64,000 nucleotides of DNA from NCBI GenBank assembly GCA_951799425.1, contig OX637398.1, positions 14,852,270 through 14,916,269 of the forward strand. Reading direction: 5' to 3'. The position numbers and the translations under genes were made by a program. The stretch is from Ilex aquifolium (lineage: Eukaryota; Streptophyta; Magnoliopsida; Aquifoliales; Aquifoliaceae). Below the pieces are notes generated by a model. It was not told where the DNA came from, ran no database searches, and saw only the letters and a program-made list of their open reading frames with translations. Positions 23,310 to 36,015 of this stretch are shown here, in pieces (position 1 is the stretch's first letter; each line of letters opens with the position of its first letter).

Positions 23310-25096
23310 TTAAAAATTCTGAAGAGAAGAAAGCCACTGCTCCATATACGTCTTGCCCTCTGCACATTCGAAGAAAATGTATGAAATCAGTACAGTTGGC
23401 AAGTCTCAGGCCAGAAAGGTATATAAAACAGGCATTTGACTTAAACAGCATGAATGGTTATACTGAAAAATTACCATACCAAATTACATCAAAAGCAAAG
23501 TATTTACATTAATAAAGTTACACTATTCGGAAATTTCCAGGAAAAACTGCAAAGTAACTACCAACTTTCCTGATACAAAGAGAGTCGAGATCCAAATTTT
23601 TATCATTAAACTGTCCAAACAATCAACATTAATGATCTAATCAGCACCCCATAGACTAAAGAAGAGAAACTTCAAATCCTAGCTGGAGCAAAGTGCTCAC
23701 AATTTTACCGAAAACAATAGTAATGGTGTCCCAAGTCCGAACACCCACCCGCACCCCCAATATCTGCAAGTGTGTCCATATTAGTGAGTGTATTTTAAAG
23801 TTTCCAGAGAATATTCGCTCAACAAAACACTGACCACAGTAACCAGTCCCAAATTGGTTTTCCTATAACATAATCCAAAAAATTGACTTCAGAATCCCTT
23901 GCAAGTCGAACCTAATACACAAGTAATAAGATACGCGAAATGAGAATAGCAATCGATGGCACGAGTCAATGGCAAAGTTGATTGAGCTCTTCGCCAAATT
24001 TGGTATTCCCTTATTTCATGATCAAATAACAGGAGGAGACCTCATTAGGGAAAATAGGAACGCAAAAAATCAGAAGCATTTGTAGTTCAGTATAACCATG
24101 CTGCAGAGACACATCCAAAGACAAAGAAAATGCTTTATGTGGAACAAAAGAGTAGAATGTTTTCACCAGTCTTGACAGAACAAAGATACCGTATCCCTCA
24201 ATTATACTAAATTACATCAGTCTAACTCAGTTAATATCCCCAGTTTGTAAGCATTGAAGTAGAATGATTCCTAGATCACAAAGGGTCCTAAATGAGCAGT
24301 AGGGAACTTAAGATGCAGCTCCACAGGCATGCTGATGTCAAAGGGGGTAAAAGTTATAACTAAGGCCTATTACTTCACACTCAATCACAAACAAAAGAAT
24401 TAGACCATATCCTCACATAAAGACAGAAACTACACAGATATTCCTATTTCCTAAACCAAGAAATGACTGTCATCATCTAAAAATAATAAGGAAATCCGAA
24501 ACAATACTCAACTCAACAGAGCTTTATCCCAACTATTTCAGGTCTGCTAAATCAATCATATTCTTCCATTGTGCTCAACAAAATTTGCAAATAATATAAA
24601 AATAAAAATAATTGCGGAAATAACAGCTCTTACCATCGGAGTACACAGCAGGGAGGTTCCTGATGGCACTCATGAACTGATTATTAGGCTCCTCCACCTC
24701 CTTGCAATCATGCTTATAGCAAGGAACTAACACTGCAAAACTGTTGTCTGCCTCATCATCACTCTGGAAATCAGGGGCGTGTGGTTCCAGCCACCCAATT
24801 GACCAGTCCGAGTCATCGGTATCAGAACCCGACAATAAAACACCATCTGATGGCACCAAAACAACATCATGTTCCTTACCAACTCTCCTTTGTTCCCTAC
24901 TCTGCCATTTCCTCCTAACCTTCCTAGGCGAAGAGGCCACTTTTGCCTCTTTAAAAGAAGAAAATTTCACAGCATTCGGTTCCCTAAATCCTAAACCCCA
25001 ATCCGTAGAAGAATTTACAGAAGAACCATTAGAGACAGGCTCTTTTTCTTTCCCAGCCCACCACCACCATGAAAAACGAGTGAAAGAAACAGCCAT
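23310..25096 (-). CDS. Conserved plant protein of unknown function, two exons, 170 residues
   Basis: Exon 1 is 25096-24634 and ends in phase 1 before GTAAGAG. Exon 2 is 23359-23310, only 50 nt, after a GTGCAG acceptor, and ends in TAA. The intron is 1,274 nt. The join gives ...YSDEGKTYMEQWLSSLQNF as the C-terminus, an ending I associate with a plant-only family that lacks an assigned function. Visible features are a WWWW run at residues 10-13, a basic patch (about 57-74, RKVRRKWQSREQRR) and an acidic conserved core (about 91-115) containing DWSIGWLEPHAPDF. There is no signal peptide or membrane segment. Without the short exon the frame would run into intron sequence and add an implausible FYFYIICKFC tail. 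The function remains unknown. Confidence 0.85.
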
Positions 25097-25900
25097 TTTC
25101 GACTCACAAAGTTGATGAACGACAAGAAATTGACGAATTGGAGCAAACAGATTTGAAGGCTTAAAATAGGTAGAAATGAAAGTGGCTTCAAGGAACTACT
25201 ACATTAGGATATGACCAATCAATTGAAGCAATAAATAAACTCTAGCGAAGATATCAATTCAATCCAAACAAACCCTTCAACATCAAGCTATAATTAAGAA
25301 CAGCCAAACCTTTATAAAAGCAAAAGCAAGATCAAATGACTTACAGAAGTCTTTTTAAACTTCCACCAAAAAACCCAGTATTCCTCCACTAACTGAGTCC
25401 TTTAAACCCACAAAAATTCACTCACTTCACAAACATGTCATCATTTCAATAAATCATTGACATATATAGAGCCCCTCACAATAAATAAGGAACTCCAACA
25501 CCAATTCACTTGACACTCCAAATCCCCAGTAACCCTCAATAATCTAACAAAACCCAACAATTCACAAGCCAATTATTAAAATCTTCGCGCGATTTAATGA
25601 AAGAATTGGAAAAATACAAGGATCGGATTCCCTAGCGAAAGTCGGGTTTACCCGATAAATCCCAGAATAAAATTGACCATTTTCTTCGGAAATTCAAAAT
25701 TTCCGCGAATCAAACGGTGATACCACCGAAAAAACCGAAACTCTCTCCGGGAAGTGAAGTGTCACAAATCACACGGCGAAATCACCGGAAAAAACCTCAC
25801 TTTTGGACGGAACTGAGTTTTCAAAGAAATCAACGGCGATACTACCGGAAAACCAAAACTTTTCACCAGAAAGAGAAAAGGACAGGTAAGATTACAGAGA
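25097..25900 (-). promoter_or_regulatory. Upstream leader region of the 170-residue protein gene, with three diverged tandem repeats
   Basis: Three diverged copies of an about 60-bp unit have matching cores at 25709, 25768 and 25829. The cores are ATCAAACGGTGATACCACCG, ATCACACGGCGAAATCACCG and ATCAACGGCGATACTACCG. The spacing is 59 and 61 bp. On the minus strand a CGG|GTAAAC word near 25651 could be the donor of a 5'-UTR intron. That is inference, and no acceptor stands out. Minus-strand CT-rich DNA follows up to about 26010. Confidence 0.45.
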
Positions 25901-26073
25901 CCTAAGTTCGAAAACGTCCTACGGACCCTCTCTCCAACATCCCCATTGTTGTCCCTAGAAGTTGTGCAAACCTCCTTCTTCTTCCTCTTCTCTCTCTCTC
26001 CGACTCTCTCAGAAATCAACTGATCATTTCGTGGCCCTACTTATCTATACTCTTTCTAAACCTGTATCTATAT

Positions 26074-26590
26074 CTATACTACCTCTCCAAGTTACTTAAA
26101 AAGAAATTTTTTTAATTTTCTTATTTACCCTTTAATAATTTTATAATGTCAAAAATATTATATTATATTACATTAATTCTTACACTCTTCAATTTCTAGG
26201 AATAAAAACTCTTGACCTTCAATTTTATTTACTCCCTGTCATAAAATTTATTTCATCCTTAATTTAATAACTAGAAAAACTTATACAACTTTTAGAATTC
26301 TAAAAAAAAATATCTATATTTATCTATATCTATATCTATCTATACTACTTCTAAAAGTGGTTTAAGAAAAAAAAAATTAATTTCCTTATTTGCCCTTTAG
26401 TAATTCTATAATATCAAAGATGTCATTATATTACATTAACTCTTAGACTCTTCAATTTCTAGGAATAAAGACTCTTGACCTTCAATTTTATTTACTTCAT
26501 GTCATAAAATTTATTTCATCCTTAATTTAATAACTAGAAAAACCTATGCAACTTTTAAAATTCTAAAAATAAATATTCAGTGAAATTTAT
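26074..26590. repeat. 266-bp tandem duplication with Helitron-like starts
   Basis: Two copies begin at 26074 and 26340 with CTATACTAC and continue through TTATTTACCCTTTAATAAT, CTCTTCAATTTCTAGGAATA and TTAATTTAATAACTAGAAAA. The opening TCTATACTAC resembles Helitron 5' ends, but no hairpin plus CTRR end follows, so the class is open. Confidence 0.75.
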
Positions 26591-28801
26591 CTATCTAAAT
26601 TATAAATTCGATGTACACTGAATATTTATGAATAAAGACAATATTATCTACACTTTTTACAACTCTATACTGTTTATTGATCTTATTTATGTCATAGTAA
26701 CATATTTCTACCTTTTCCAATTCCCACCAAATAGAGACGGTTCAAGTGTTTGCACTCAAACCGCTTAGAGCATCTATACTCCTGTTTTCTACATGACTTT
26801 AACTCCACCTCATATACTAACCAAAACAATGAATGCTAAAGTTATTGGTAATTATTGTCTTTATGGTGGTGGTGGTGAGACTATATATACCGGACGATTA
26901 CCTCATGGAATGTATAAATGTATAATATCCGGCCCTCTTGTTTTGTAACTACGTACTCAACATTGGATATAGTTATTTTGTCTGTTTTACATATCAAAAG
27001 GAAAAAAAAAATTTATTTGCTTTGTTATGCAAGTGTTGTTATCTTATTCTAATCACACACTCACTATCAATTATTATATTTCCTCTCTCTTGATTTATTG
27101 TTTACGTGATCTATAAATATTGATTTATTGTTCACCAATTGCTCCTATATATCCGTCCGGTGTCGACGATATCAATGTCTATCCTCTCTCTTCTCCTTCG
27201 TCCTTTTTTTTTAATGTCTATATCTGCATATTTTTCTCCTTGTTGCTGACATTTTATGTTAGATTAGTTCTAGCTAGGGCCTTGGGTTTGATCATATCAA
27301 CTTTCTCTTCAACCAATAATGCTTTTTGGTTTTACCAAAAAAAAAAAATAAAGAAGATGCACCCAGAAAGAAAGAAGAGTATCATTGGAAGATAGAACAG
27401 TACCATGTGGAATTGAAACTACCTTCCTTTTATAATCACCATGTATATTGTATCCTTTCATGCTATTTGACATAATTTCATAAGCAATTTTTTTTAAGAG
27501 ACAATATGTATATTGCAGCATTTTTTTTTAGTTTGAACTTGTTTAACAAATTTGTTGCATTTTTTGTATAAGTAAAGGATGGTCAAATTTTATTTTTCGC
27601 AAGTTAAATAATTGTATTAATCTGAAACTAACAATAAAGTTTAAAATATACCAAGACATACACATGAAATATGCAATGCCAAAGAGCCACACAGAACAAG
27701 TTCCCAAAGGAATTGTTTGTGTTCGTAATTTTGGTTTTTGAATTTTTCTTGGTTGTATGCAAAATTTGATTATAAATTGGCTCTTGCTATGTAAGTATAC
27801 ACCGAACGAGATCATGCAATTGACTTTTGTGTGGAACCACATTTGATTGAAAAGTTTTATTTGGTACAAAGCACCCCAATGAAAAAAATTCAAAGTTAAA
27901 AGAAGACAAATCTAAGTTTAAATAAGGACAAACTCAAATTAAAATAAAGATAAAATATGACATGTGGATTTTTAAAAGAGGGTAAAACCAGACCATTCAA
28001 AGCTTGAGTCTCCCTTGATCTAGGTAAAATTTTTAAGTCTCTCTTCATTCATTATTTTTCTTCTTTGATTGAACAATGCGCACAAGTATGAATGGAAGGG
28101 GTTCAAAGTGTTAGTAATATACATGAATTAGCTTCTTTAAAAGATTACTTTATGTTATTTCAGCACAAACCCTTTAGTATTTTGTCAAATACTTGAGTTC
28201 TTTTCAACAAATAACTAATAGTCCACTATAAAAAAAATAGTACTAGCAAGAAAATAATGTCAGTCATTTTAAATTGTTAAAAATGACATTCTAAGACATT
28301 TTTTATCCCTTGTTGTACACAGTAATTGTCTGCCCTTGATAAATTTTATAAATCCTTTTTATTTTTATTACAACCATCACCAATATCATAAAATCGATAA
28401 TTTATCTCTCCATTTTTTTTTATTCTTGATATTCGTTGGTTTGTGATAAAGTAGGTTTGATAGTAAACTTGACAAATAAGTCCAATAATAAGTTTTCTTT
28501 TGGCTGGGACCAAAAAAAAATTGACAAATAAGGAACTATATGAAAGAATTCAAATAATTTTGCATTTGGAAATTTAAAGGTGTTTAGAATACTCAACGTT
28601 TAGACCTAAAGTATCTTTTTATGTTTAACTGTTCATTAATTAGGCACCTAACATCCATTATCTATATTACAATCTTTTCATGTTATATTCATTGTCTCTA
28701 TTGATTTTTCGAGTGGTTTTGTTAATGTCGTTGAATTGCATCATCTTTCCCCCAATTACCCTACTTTTTTAAAATTGTTTTACGTTTTAGGTGATTAGTA
28801 A
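26591..28801. other. AT-rich intergenic DNA
   Basis: Short chance frames only. I see no gene or element with supported ends. Confidence 0.45.
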
Positions 28802-29676
28802 GAGCATCTCCAACCATAACTCAAATTTGAGTCTAAATTTGAGTAAAAAGCTTGATTTGGTATAGAGTACTCCAATAGATAAACTCAAATATCTACTCAA
28901 ATATTTTAAAATAATCATTTATTGTCCAAAAACTCTTTTTTTTTTGTCATTCAAATCATGAAATTTTGATAAAATAAATGAAACTTTCGTCTCTCCACAA
29001 ATGGGTAATTAAAAAAAATGAATATGTGTTGATGAGCCAGGCCCAAATAATCCAATCCACGTATAAAGCCCAAAAGAGTCCAAGCTCATAGAAGACCAAG
29101 CAGGCCCTAGGTGGTCCAGACCAGTCAAGCCCATCAGGGAGCTACTCCACTAAGGGAGCATCCGGGAGCCTCACCCCCGTTTCTTGGAGAAAGTCAACAT
29201 TCCCTCATCCTTTGACCAAGACCTTTGGAGAGCACCATAACTCCCTTGCCGGTTGAGGAGAGGAGAGGTCGCCAAGGAGGGGAGAGGTCGCTAAGGAGAG
29301 AAGAGGTCGTCAAGCTATTTAATACTATTAAGTTGCCCCCAATCCGTTATGACCGTCTATTCAATTATTACGTAGGCGACTATAAATTGTGAGCTCCCCC
29401 AACACTTGGGGGGCATCTCACAAAAATCAAGCTCATATCTCTTCCCTCTTGTAATTCTCTACTCTCCCAACACACCGAAGTTAATAAAATTCCCGGGACG
29501 TAAGTCTTGTTGACCGAACCACTATAAACCTTGTCTTTCTTCTCCCACTCCTTACTTACTGCATTTTATACTGATCACTTGACTGTGGTGTGCAAACCAA
29601 TTTTTGCATCATCAGTTTGGCACCGTCTGTGGGAATGACAAAATTCTCACTGCTAAACACTTTCTCTGTTGAATTT

Positions 29677-30614
29677 ATCGCGATCACCACCAGATCGATG
29701 AATCACCCTGAAGACAATCCAGCACGAGAGGAAGAGGTTGCTCCTCCCCCATCTGCCAATCCAGTCCCAAATGCACAGCAGATGCTTGACACAATGCAAC
29801 AGCTTGTATCCCAGAACCAGCAGATTCTGCAACTGATGCTCGGACAACAAGGAGGAGAGCAACCTGGACCTCAAGACAGAGGAGCCCCACACCATGGACA
29901 TCATGGGGCTCCCCACCTACCTCCTCCCAATCACTGGGACGAAAAAATTAAAGAAGTGCAAAATCAATTGGGTGATGTCCTCAACGCCATGAAGGCACGG
30001 GGACCGGAGACAGTGGACTACCTCGTAAGTCGAACTGACACACCTTTCAAACCTGACGTGGCGAATTACCCACTTCCTCATAAATTCAAGATGCCATCCG
30101 TCGAGACTTTTGACGGTACGAAGGATCCACTGGACCACCTCGAAACTTTTAAGACCTTGATGCAGCTGTACAACGTCCCCAACGAAATCATGTGCAAAGC
30201 GTTCCCAACCACCCTGAAGGGATCCGCTTAGCAATGGTTCGCCAAGATTTCCCCCGCCTCCATTGGCTTATTTGCCGAACTGAGCAGGTCCTTCGTGTCA
30301 CACTTTATTGGAGGACGCCGCCACCAGAAGCCTGCCACCCATTTGCTCAGTATAAAGTAGGGGCAAGACGAGAGCCTGAGGAGCTACCTCACTCGTTTAA
30401 CGAGGAGGTCCTTCAGGTTGAGGAGCCCGATGAAAAGGTCAGCATGACCGCCTTCCTGGGAGGCCTTCGATTATCAAGCTTCATTTTCTCAGTGATGAAG
30501 CGCCCACCAAAGAGCATGCCAGAACTATTGACAAAAGCTCAAAAATATATGAATGCTGAGGAAATCAACAGGTCTAGGCGAGGTGAATCATCTCGCGGAT
30601 CGCCAAAAACTTGA
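29677..30614 (+). pseudogene. Gag of element 2, with two stops and one frameshift
   Basis: The frame opens at an ATC (29677) in place of the ATG of element 3, followed by AITTRSMN. It keeps FDGTKDPLDHLETFKTLMQL and then FPTTLKGSA. A TAG replaces the Arg of the GSAR(P/Q)WF motif at 30229. A second TAG lies at about 30358 (a Gln codon in relatives). One base is lost near 30402, after which the frame resumes with MTAFLGGLRLSSFIFSVMKR. It ends at SSRGSPKT directly in the repeat region, without the Cys/His part found in element 1. Confidence 0.85.
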
Positions 30615-31270
30615 CCTGTCTTTGCACTGTTCTCAAACAGACAGTCTATCTCCAACTTAGCGGCTCTCTCGCGGCGTCGCCAAAAAAGCTTGGCCTATCT
30701 CTGCACTGTTCTTAAACAGGCAGCCTATCTCCAGCTGAGCGGCTCTCTCGTGGATCGCTAAAAGTTTGGCCTCTGCACTGCTCTTAAGCAGGCAGTCTAT
30801 ATCTCCAACTGAGCAGACTCTCTCGCGGGTCGCCAAAAAAGCTTGGTATCTGCACTGTTCTCAAACAAGCAGCATATCTCTAGCTTAGCGGCTCTCTCGC
30901 GGGTCACCAAAAAAGCTTGGCCTCTGCACTGTTCTCAAACAAGCAGTCTATCTCCAGCTTAGCGGGTCGCCAAAAAAACTTGGCATATCCTTGCTCTGCT
31001 CTTAAGCAGGCAGCCTATCTCCAGCTTAGCAGCTTTCTCGCGGGTCACCAAAAAAGCCTGACATATCTCTATTCTGCTCTTAAGCAGGCAGCCTACCTCT
31101 GCACTGCTCTCAAGCAGGCAACCCACCTATCTCTGCACTGTTCTCAAATAGGCAGCCTGTACCGCAAGCTTAAGGACTCTCTCATGGGTCACCAAAAGCT
31201 CGGTCTTAAGAGACACAACTCTCTCACGAGTAACTTCAAACTCTGTCTTTGCTCTCGCGCAAGCAGCCTA
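30610..31270 (-). repeat. Degenerate tandem repeats, antisense coiled-coil region of element 2
   Basis: Units built on GCACTGTTCTCAAACAGGCA, CTATCTCCAGCTTAGCGG and CTCTCTCGCGGGTCGCC recur about eight times. On the minus strand they encode Arg/Glu/Leu-rich repeats (ATRERAAKLEI type) like those of elements 1 and 3. The gag C-terminus runs straight into the array, so a deletion joined the two in an ancestor of elements 2 and 3. Confidence 0.7.
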
Positions 31271-33738
31271 TCTCTCTCCAGGTAATCGTGTTAAATATTT
31301 TAATATTTGGAATAACATTATTTTTGTCATCTCTAGGCAGGATCTTGAAACTTAGGTTGTCTGCAACCCGAGGGACTACATTAGATGAGCGTACCCAGCT
31401 GCCTAGCCGCTCAGATTAGTGTACCCAACTGACTGGCCGCCCAAACCAGCTGTCTGGCTACTCAGATCAACGTACCAAGCTGTCTGGCCGCCCTAGTCAG
31501 CCGCACTGGTCGCCCAGATCAGCCTCTGCACGACCCTCTACGTAGGCCTCCTCGCCAAAATGCCACCTACCTCAATATAGCTCGCTCACATGGGCCCTCC
31601 ATCCTTACAAGCAAGGGCGCCCACCATGCCACCTATTTTAGTGGAGCTCGGCACCCAGGCCATCACACCAGGTGCCCAGGCCACCTCCTGAGGCTCCCAA
31701 CCCTCCTCTTGAGGCGCCCAGGCCATCACACCAGGCGCCCAAGTCTCCTCTTCAAGCGCCCAGGCCACCTCCTGAGGCGCCCAACCCTCCTCCTGAGGCG
31801 CCCAGGCCATCACACCAGGCGCTCAGGTCTCCTCCTCAGGTGCCCAGGTCTCCTCCTTAGGCACCCAGCCCTCCAAGCGCTCTCAGGCACCCAACTTCGA
31901 GCCCAAGGCAGCCCAGGCTCGCCCAAGGTGCTTCAAATGGGGCTTATAATATATCAAATTGAAGCTCTTAACGAGCTCTACAAGACTCATAGCCAATACT
32001 GTAAAAAGTCCAAAAAAGGCTCAGAAACAACTGTTTTGGCCTCCCGAAGTTTTTTCAACAAAAAAAAAAAAAAAAAAATTATGCTTGCCCAGGACCCTAT
32101 CTGCTCGCCCAAGACACAGTGTGCTCGCCCAAAAGCTGCCTGGTCGCCCAAAACCGTGCACCCAACTCTCTGCTCGAAGTTTTGACCGTAACTTTTGCTC
32201 CGTTACTCGAAATGAGGCTTATAATATATCAAATCGAAACTCTCAACGAGCCCTACAAGACTTACAACATTTGGTTGTGATTGATGTTGTTAAAAGCTCA
32301 AAAAAGGCCTGGAAGCACATGTTTTGACCTCCCGAAGTTTTTCCAGTTTTGCCGGTCAGCCGAAAAATCAAACTCAAACTTAATGCCCTCATTTCCAAGT
32401 TCCGTTAGACGCAGAGTATTGGGGGGCAAATGATGGGTCAGGCCCAAATAATCCAATCCAGGTATAAAGCCCAAAAGAGCCCAAGCTCATAAAAGACCAA
32501 GCAGGCCCTAGGTGGTCTAGACCAGTCAAGCCCATCAGGGAGCTACTCCACTAAGGGAGCATCCGGGAGCCTCACCCCCGCTTCTTGAAAAAAGTCAACA
32601 TTCCCTCATCCTTTGACCAAGACCTTTGGAGAGCACCATAACTTCCTTGCCGGTTGAGGAGAGGAGAGGTCGCCAAGGAGGGGAGAGGTCGCTAAGGAGA
32701 GGAGAGGTCGTCAAGCTATTTATTACTATTAAGTTGCCCCCAATCCGTTATGACCGTCTATTCAATTATTACGTAGGCGACTATAAATTGTGAGCTCCCC
32801 CAACACTTGGGGGGCATCTCACAAAAATCAAGCTCATCTCTCTTCCCTCTTGTAATTCTCTACTCTCCTAACACACCGAAGTTAATAAAATTCCCGGCGA
32901 ACTTAGCCATTGAAAGTGGACGTAGGTCTTGTTGACCGAACCACTATAAACCTTGTCTTTCTTCTCCCTCTCCTTACTTACTGCATTTTATACTGATCAC
33001 TTGACTGTGGTGTGCAAACCAATTTTTGCATCATCATGTATAAAACACTACATGGGAATAAAGAAACCACCTCAGAATTCTAAGATTATTCTAATCCATT
33101 ATTATTTTTTATAAATTCAAATAAGAAAAAGAAAAAGAAAAAGATAACTATTTTAACATGGGTCTGGTCTGAAGAACATAAAAACGTACGTTTTTAACAA
33201 AAATGGAAGATTGAAGAAATAAAATAATGAATCTTCTAAATTTGTGGGTAGTAAAGGCTTAAAATTTTAGGAAGAATCGGTGACCTGAAATTGTACTACT
33301 AATAGTGGTTAACTCAAAAAAATCAAAGAAAAATTTAATGGGTAGACTTAGGGTTTATATATTATGAAAGAATGGTGAGATTAAGGTTTTGAAAAATACA
33401 AGAAATCAAGAAGATGGAAGATGAAAAGGAAAAAGCTTACCTACAAGCCTTCAAATGATTTGTAAACGTTTTGGTGGTGGTCAGCGAAGCAGCGTAATCG
33501 AGAGAGGCAAGAAGAGGCAGAGAACAAATCGTCGAAGAAGTCTTTTAGTTTTGGATAGGTTAAAAAGTTACCTTTAGAAATTTGGTATATAATTTGAGTC
33601 TGCTTCAATTTGGGTCCAGAATAAATTTTGTCTTGATTTGGTATAGGTTTGATTCCAAGGTTGGAGTAGTTTTTTAGACCATTTTGACTCAAATTTAAAT
33701 TTGACTTTACATTTGAGTCAAGGTTAGAGATGCTCTAA

Positions 33739-36015
33739 GTATTGTCTACAGACTATAATAATGTTACAAGACTCCTGCCTTTTTACTTTGATTGTTGCAT
33801 AATTATTGTTCACATTTTTTTGCTTAAAATGCATGACTTATTAACAATTGAGGGGAAGTAACACAACCAAACAAACAAGCTTTGCCTAGAGAAAACTTCT
33901 CAATTCCATCCAATTGAAATATAATGATTATATGCATTTTGGATTAATTGATCTCATCTTTAATCTTTAATTATATGCATGCAGTTGTGTTTGACTTGTA
34001 ACATGCTCTTGGTCTTTTGAAAAAAATACTTATTAGAGAACAAGAAAATATTTTTCAAAAAGATAAAAAAGTTTTTAAAAAGTAAAAAATACAAAATATA
34101 TTTTATTTGTTACCTATAATTGGGTTTGAAAAGAAAAAAATAAACAAATTTATAATGAAATTGTCCACATGCAAAATACGTGTGTAACAACTAATATACT
34201 AAAAAAGAAAATTTATCTGGATTTTTATTTTAAATAAATTACAATTAAACTACCTATTTTAGTGAATTGCAAAAGTACAAACTTATTTAAAGAATTTCAA
34301 TTAAGCCCCAGCGACTCGCCTCGCCTCCACACAACGGATGTTAGCAGCTCTGGTGGCCTCAGTAAAAGGGGAAATCTCATTTTGTATCCTCAAATATTTA
34401 AAAAAATTTATTTTTTATTAATAAAAAATTATTTTTTATATCAATATTAAAAGTATTCCAATATGACCCTCTTATTATAAAAAAATTATCCCATTGTTGT
34501 TGACAGAATGTGTAATAGAAACTACTAAAAAAACTACATTATAACACTTTTAATACATTAAAAGTATAATATAACATGAGAAATATAATTTTTAAAGGTA
34601 TAAAGTAAATTTTTTTAAATGACCCTGAAAAGTACAATTCACCTCTCAATAAATTGAAAATTCTCTATTAATATTTTTGTAAATTATAGATTCCCTATCA
34701 TTTATTTTTGAGTAAAGTTGATTTTTTAAATTTCACCTCTCAATGGACCCCAATCGGTAAATATCACGAATTAAGTTAATAAATTATGTTAAAATAATAT
34801 TATTGTTTGTTAGATGGTAAAAAATCGTATACCGTCGGATTACGGGATAATGCGATGGATTTGCTGACGTGGGTGGCTGGGAAACCAATCATTGCGTGTG
34901 TGAGGGTTCAAGTAACCGACACGTGTATTGACGTCAGCCTTTTATTTCAAATCCACTTAAAAAATTCCCTAACAAAGTTTAGCTTTTAGTAGGTCACATT
35001 CCTACACCAGCTTTGCCGAGTTGTCCAATTCCTAGTCTAATTTGGCCTTATCTAATCTCACCAAGAGAACCAACATAGGATTCTCTTATATAAATAAAAT
35101 AATTAAATTTTTCAAGAGTAGGATTGAGAAGACTTCTCCCTTATTTTTATAATTTTAAATTATTAAATTCTCCATCATCCAATTATATTTTACAAAATAC
35201 CTCTAATAACTATCATAAATAGCTGCTCATAAACTCTCTCTAAATATTAAATTTTATAATCCAATAATTCATATAATATTTTTGTTAACTTATAAAGTAA
35301 CAAGTGAGAGAGAGTAAAAGTGAAGAAATGGATGACCCGTGCATCTAGGGCTGGCCTAATAATCACAAGACAAACAAAGCTTGGGTTTTAGGCCTATTTT
35401 TAAAGAAGACTCCAAAATTTGAAGGTGCATAGTTAGGTGGTGTTTGATAAAATTGAAAACTGAAGTCTGAAAGTTGAAGTCTGAATACTAAATTCGTGGA
35501 CTGTTTGGTACCCATTGAAATTTAAGTACTAAATTGAACTAAACTGTTTGATAACTACATAGAATTGACATCTGAAAATAAATTAATTTTCAGTTTTACC
35601 CTGCCTTTTTTTACTTTGAAAATATTCATAAAATATAATTTTATCTAATAAAAAATTATGATATATCAAATCAATTTAATTCATAACATAAATATAATCA
35701 CTATTCTCATATTGTAGTCTACATATTGAATAACACAATACGTGAACAATAACTAATAAATATTCAAAAAATATTAAAAAATAGAACAAATTAGATTTTA
35801 ATTTGAACAAAAAAATAAAACAAATTCAAACATTTAGATTTTAATGTGTGTGTGTGCTGCAGAAGACAAAGGAAGACAACGGAAGAAGACTTACTATCAG
35901 CAAACAAAAAAAAAAAGAGGGAAGAAGACTTACATGTGTTGTTGAAGAAGACGTTGAGAAGAATATTAATAGGATTGTGAAATATTTTTGGGTAGAATTG
36001 TCATATTGTAAATAT
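33739..36015. other. AT-rich intergenic DNA, including foldback MITE relative at 34371-34640
   Basis: 34371-34640 resembles MITE family B (20828-21115): AATCTCATTTTGTATCC near its left end, and ATTAAAAGTATTCCAATATG against ACACTTTTAATAC in the middle. 35435-35620 has GTGTTTGATAAAATTGAAA-type words seen at the ends of plant MITEs, but its borders are not clear. No gene was found. Confidence 0.5.

Larger units (their letters stand above)
29030..33036 (+). mobile_element. Gag-only LTR retrotransposon 2 (TR-GAG type)
   Basis: The 5' LTR is 29030-29614 (585 bp) and the 3' LTR 32431-33036 (606 bp), both TGATG...CATCATCA. The extra length of the 3' LTR is about 21 bp near AACTTAGCCATTGAAAGTGG. The flanks are TGTGT and TGTAT. 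TTTGGCACCGTCTGTGGG follows the 5' LTR and GGGGGGCAAA precedes the 3' LTR. LTRs differ at a dozen or more sites, so this copy is older than element 3. The interior has a broken gag, an antisense repeat region and a proline-rich tract, with no pol. Confidence 0.88.
28802..33735. mobile_element. Harbinger-like TIR element (TAA target site) split by gag-only element 2
   Basis: The ends are GAGCATCTCCAACCATAACT and, reverse-complemented, GAGCATCTCTAACCTTGACT. They are flanked by TAA at 28799-28801 and 33736-33738, and the 3-bp TWA target fits PIF/Harbinger. Without element 2 the unit is about 0.93 kb and has no transposase. Minus-strand reading of 33430-33560 contains purine-rich, exon-like words, but no recognisable protein. 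Confidence 0.65.

Noticed and set aside
23300..23512. A plus-strand 70-codon open frame
   Set aside because: It overlaps the minus-strand terminal exon and has no recognisable features.
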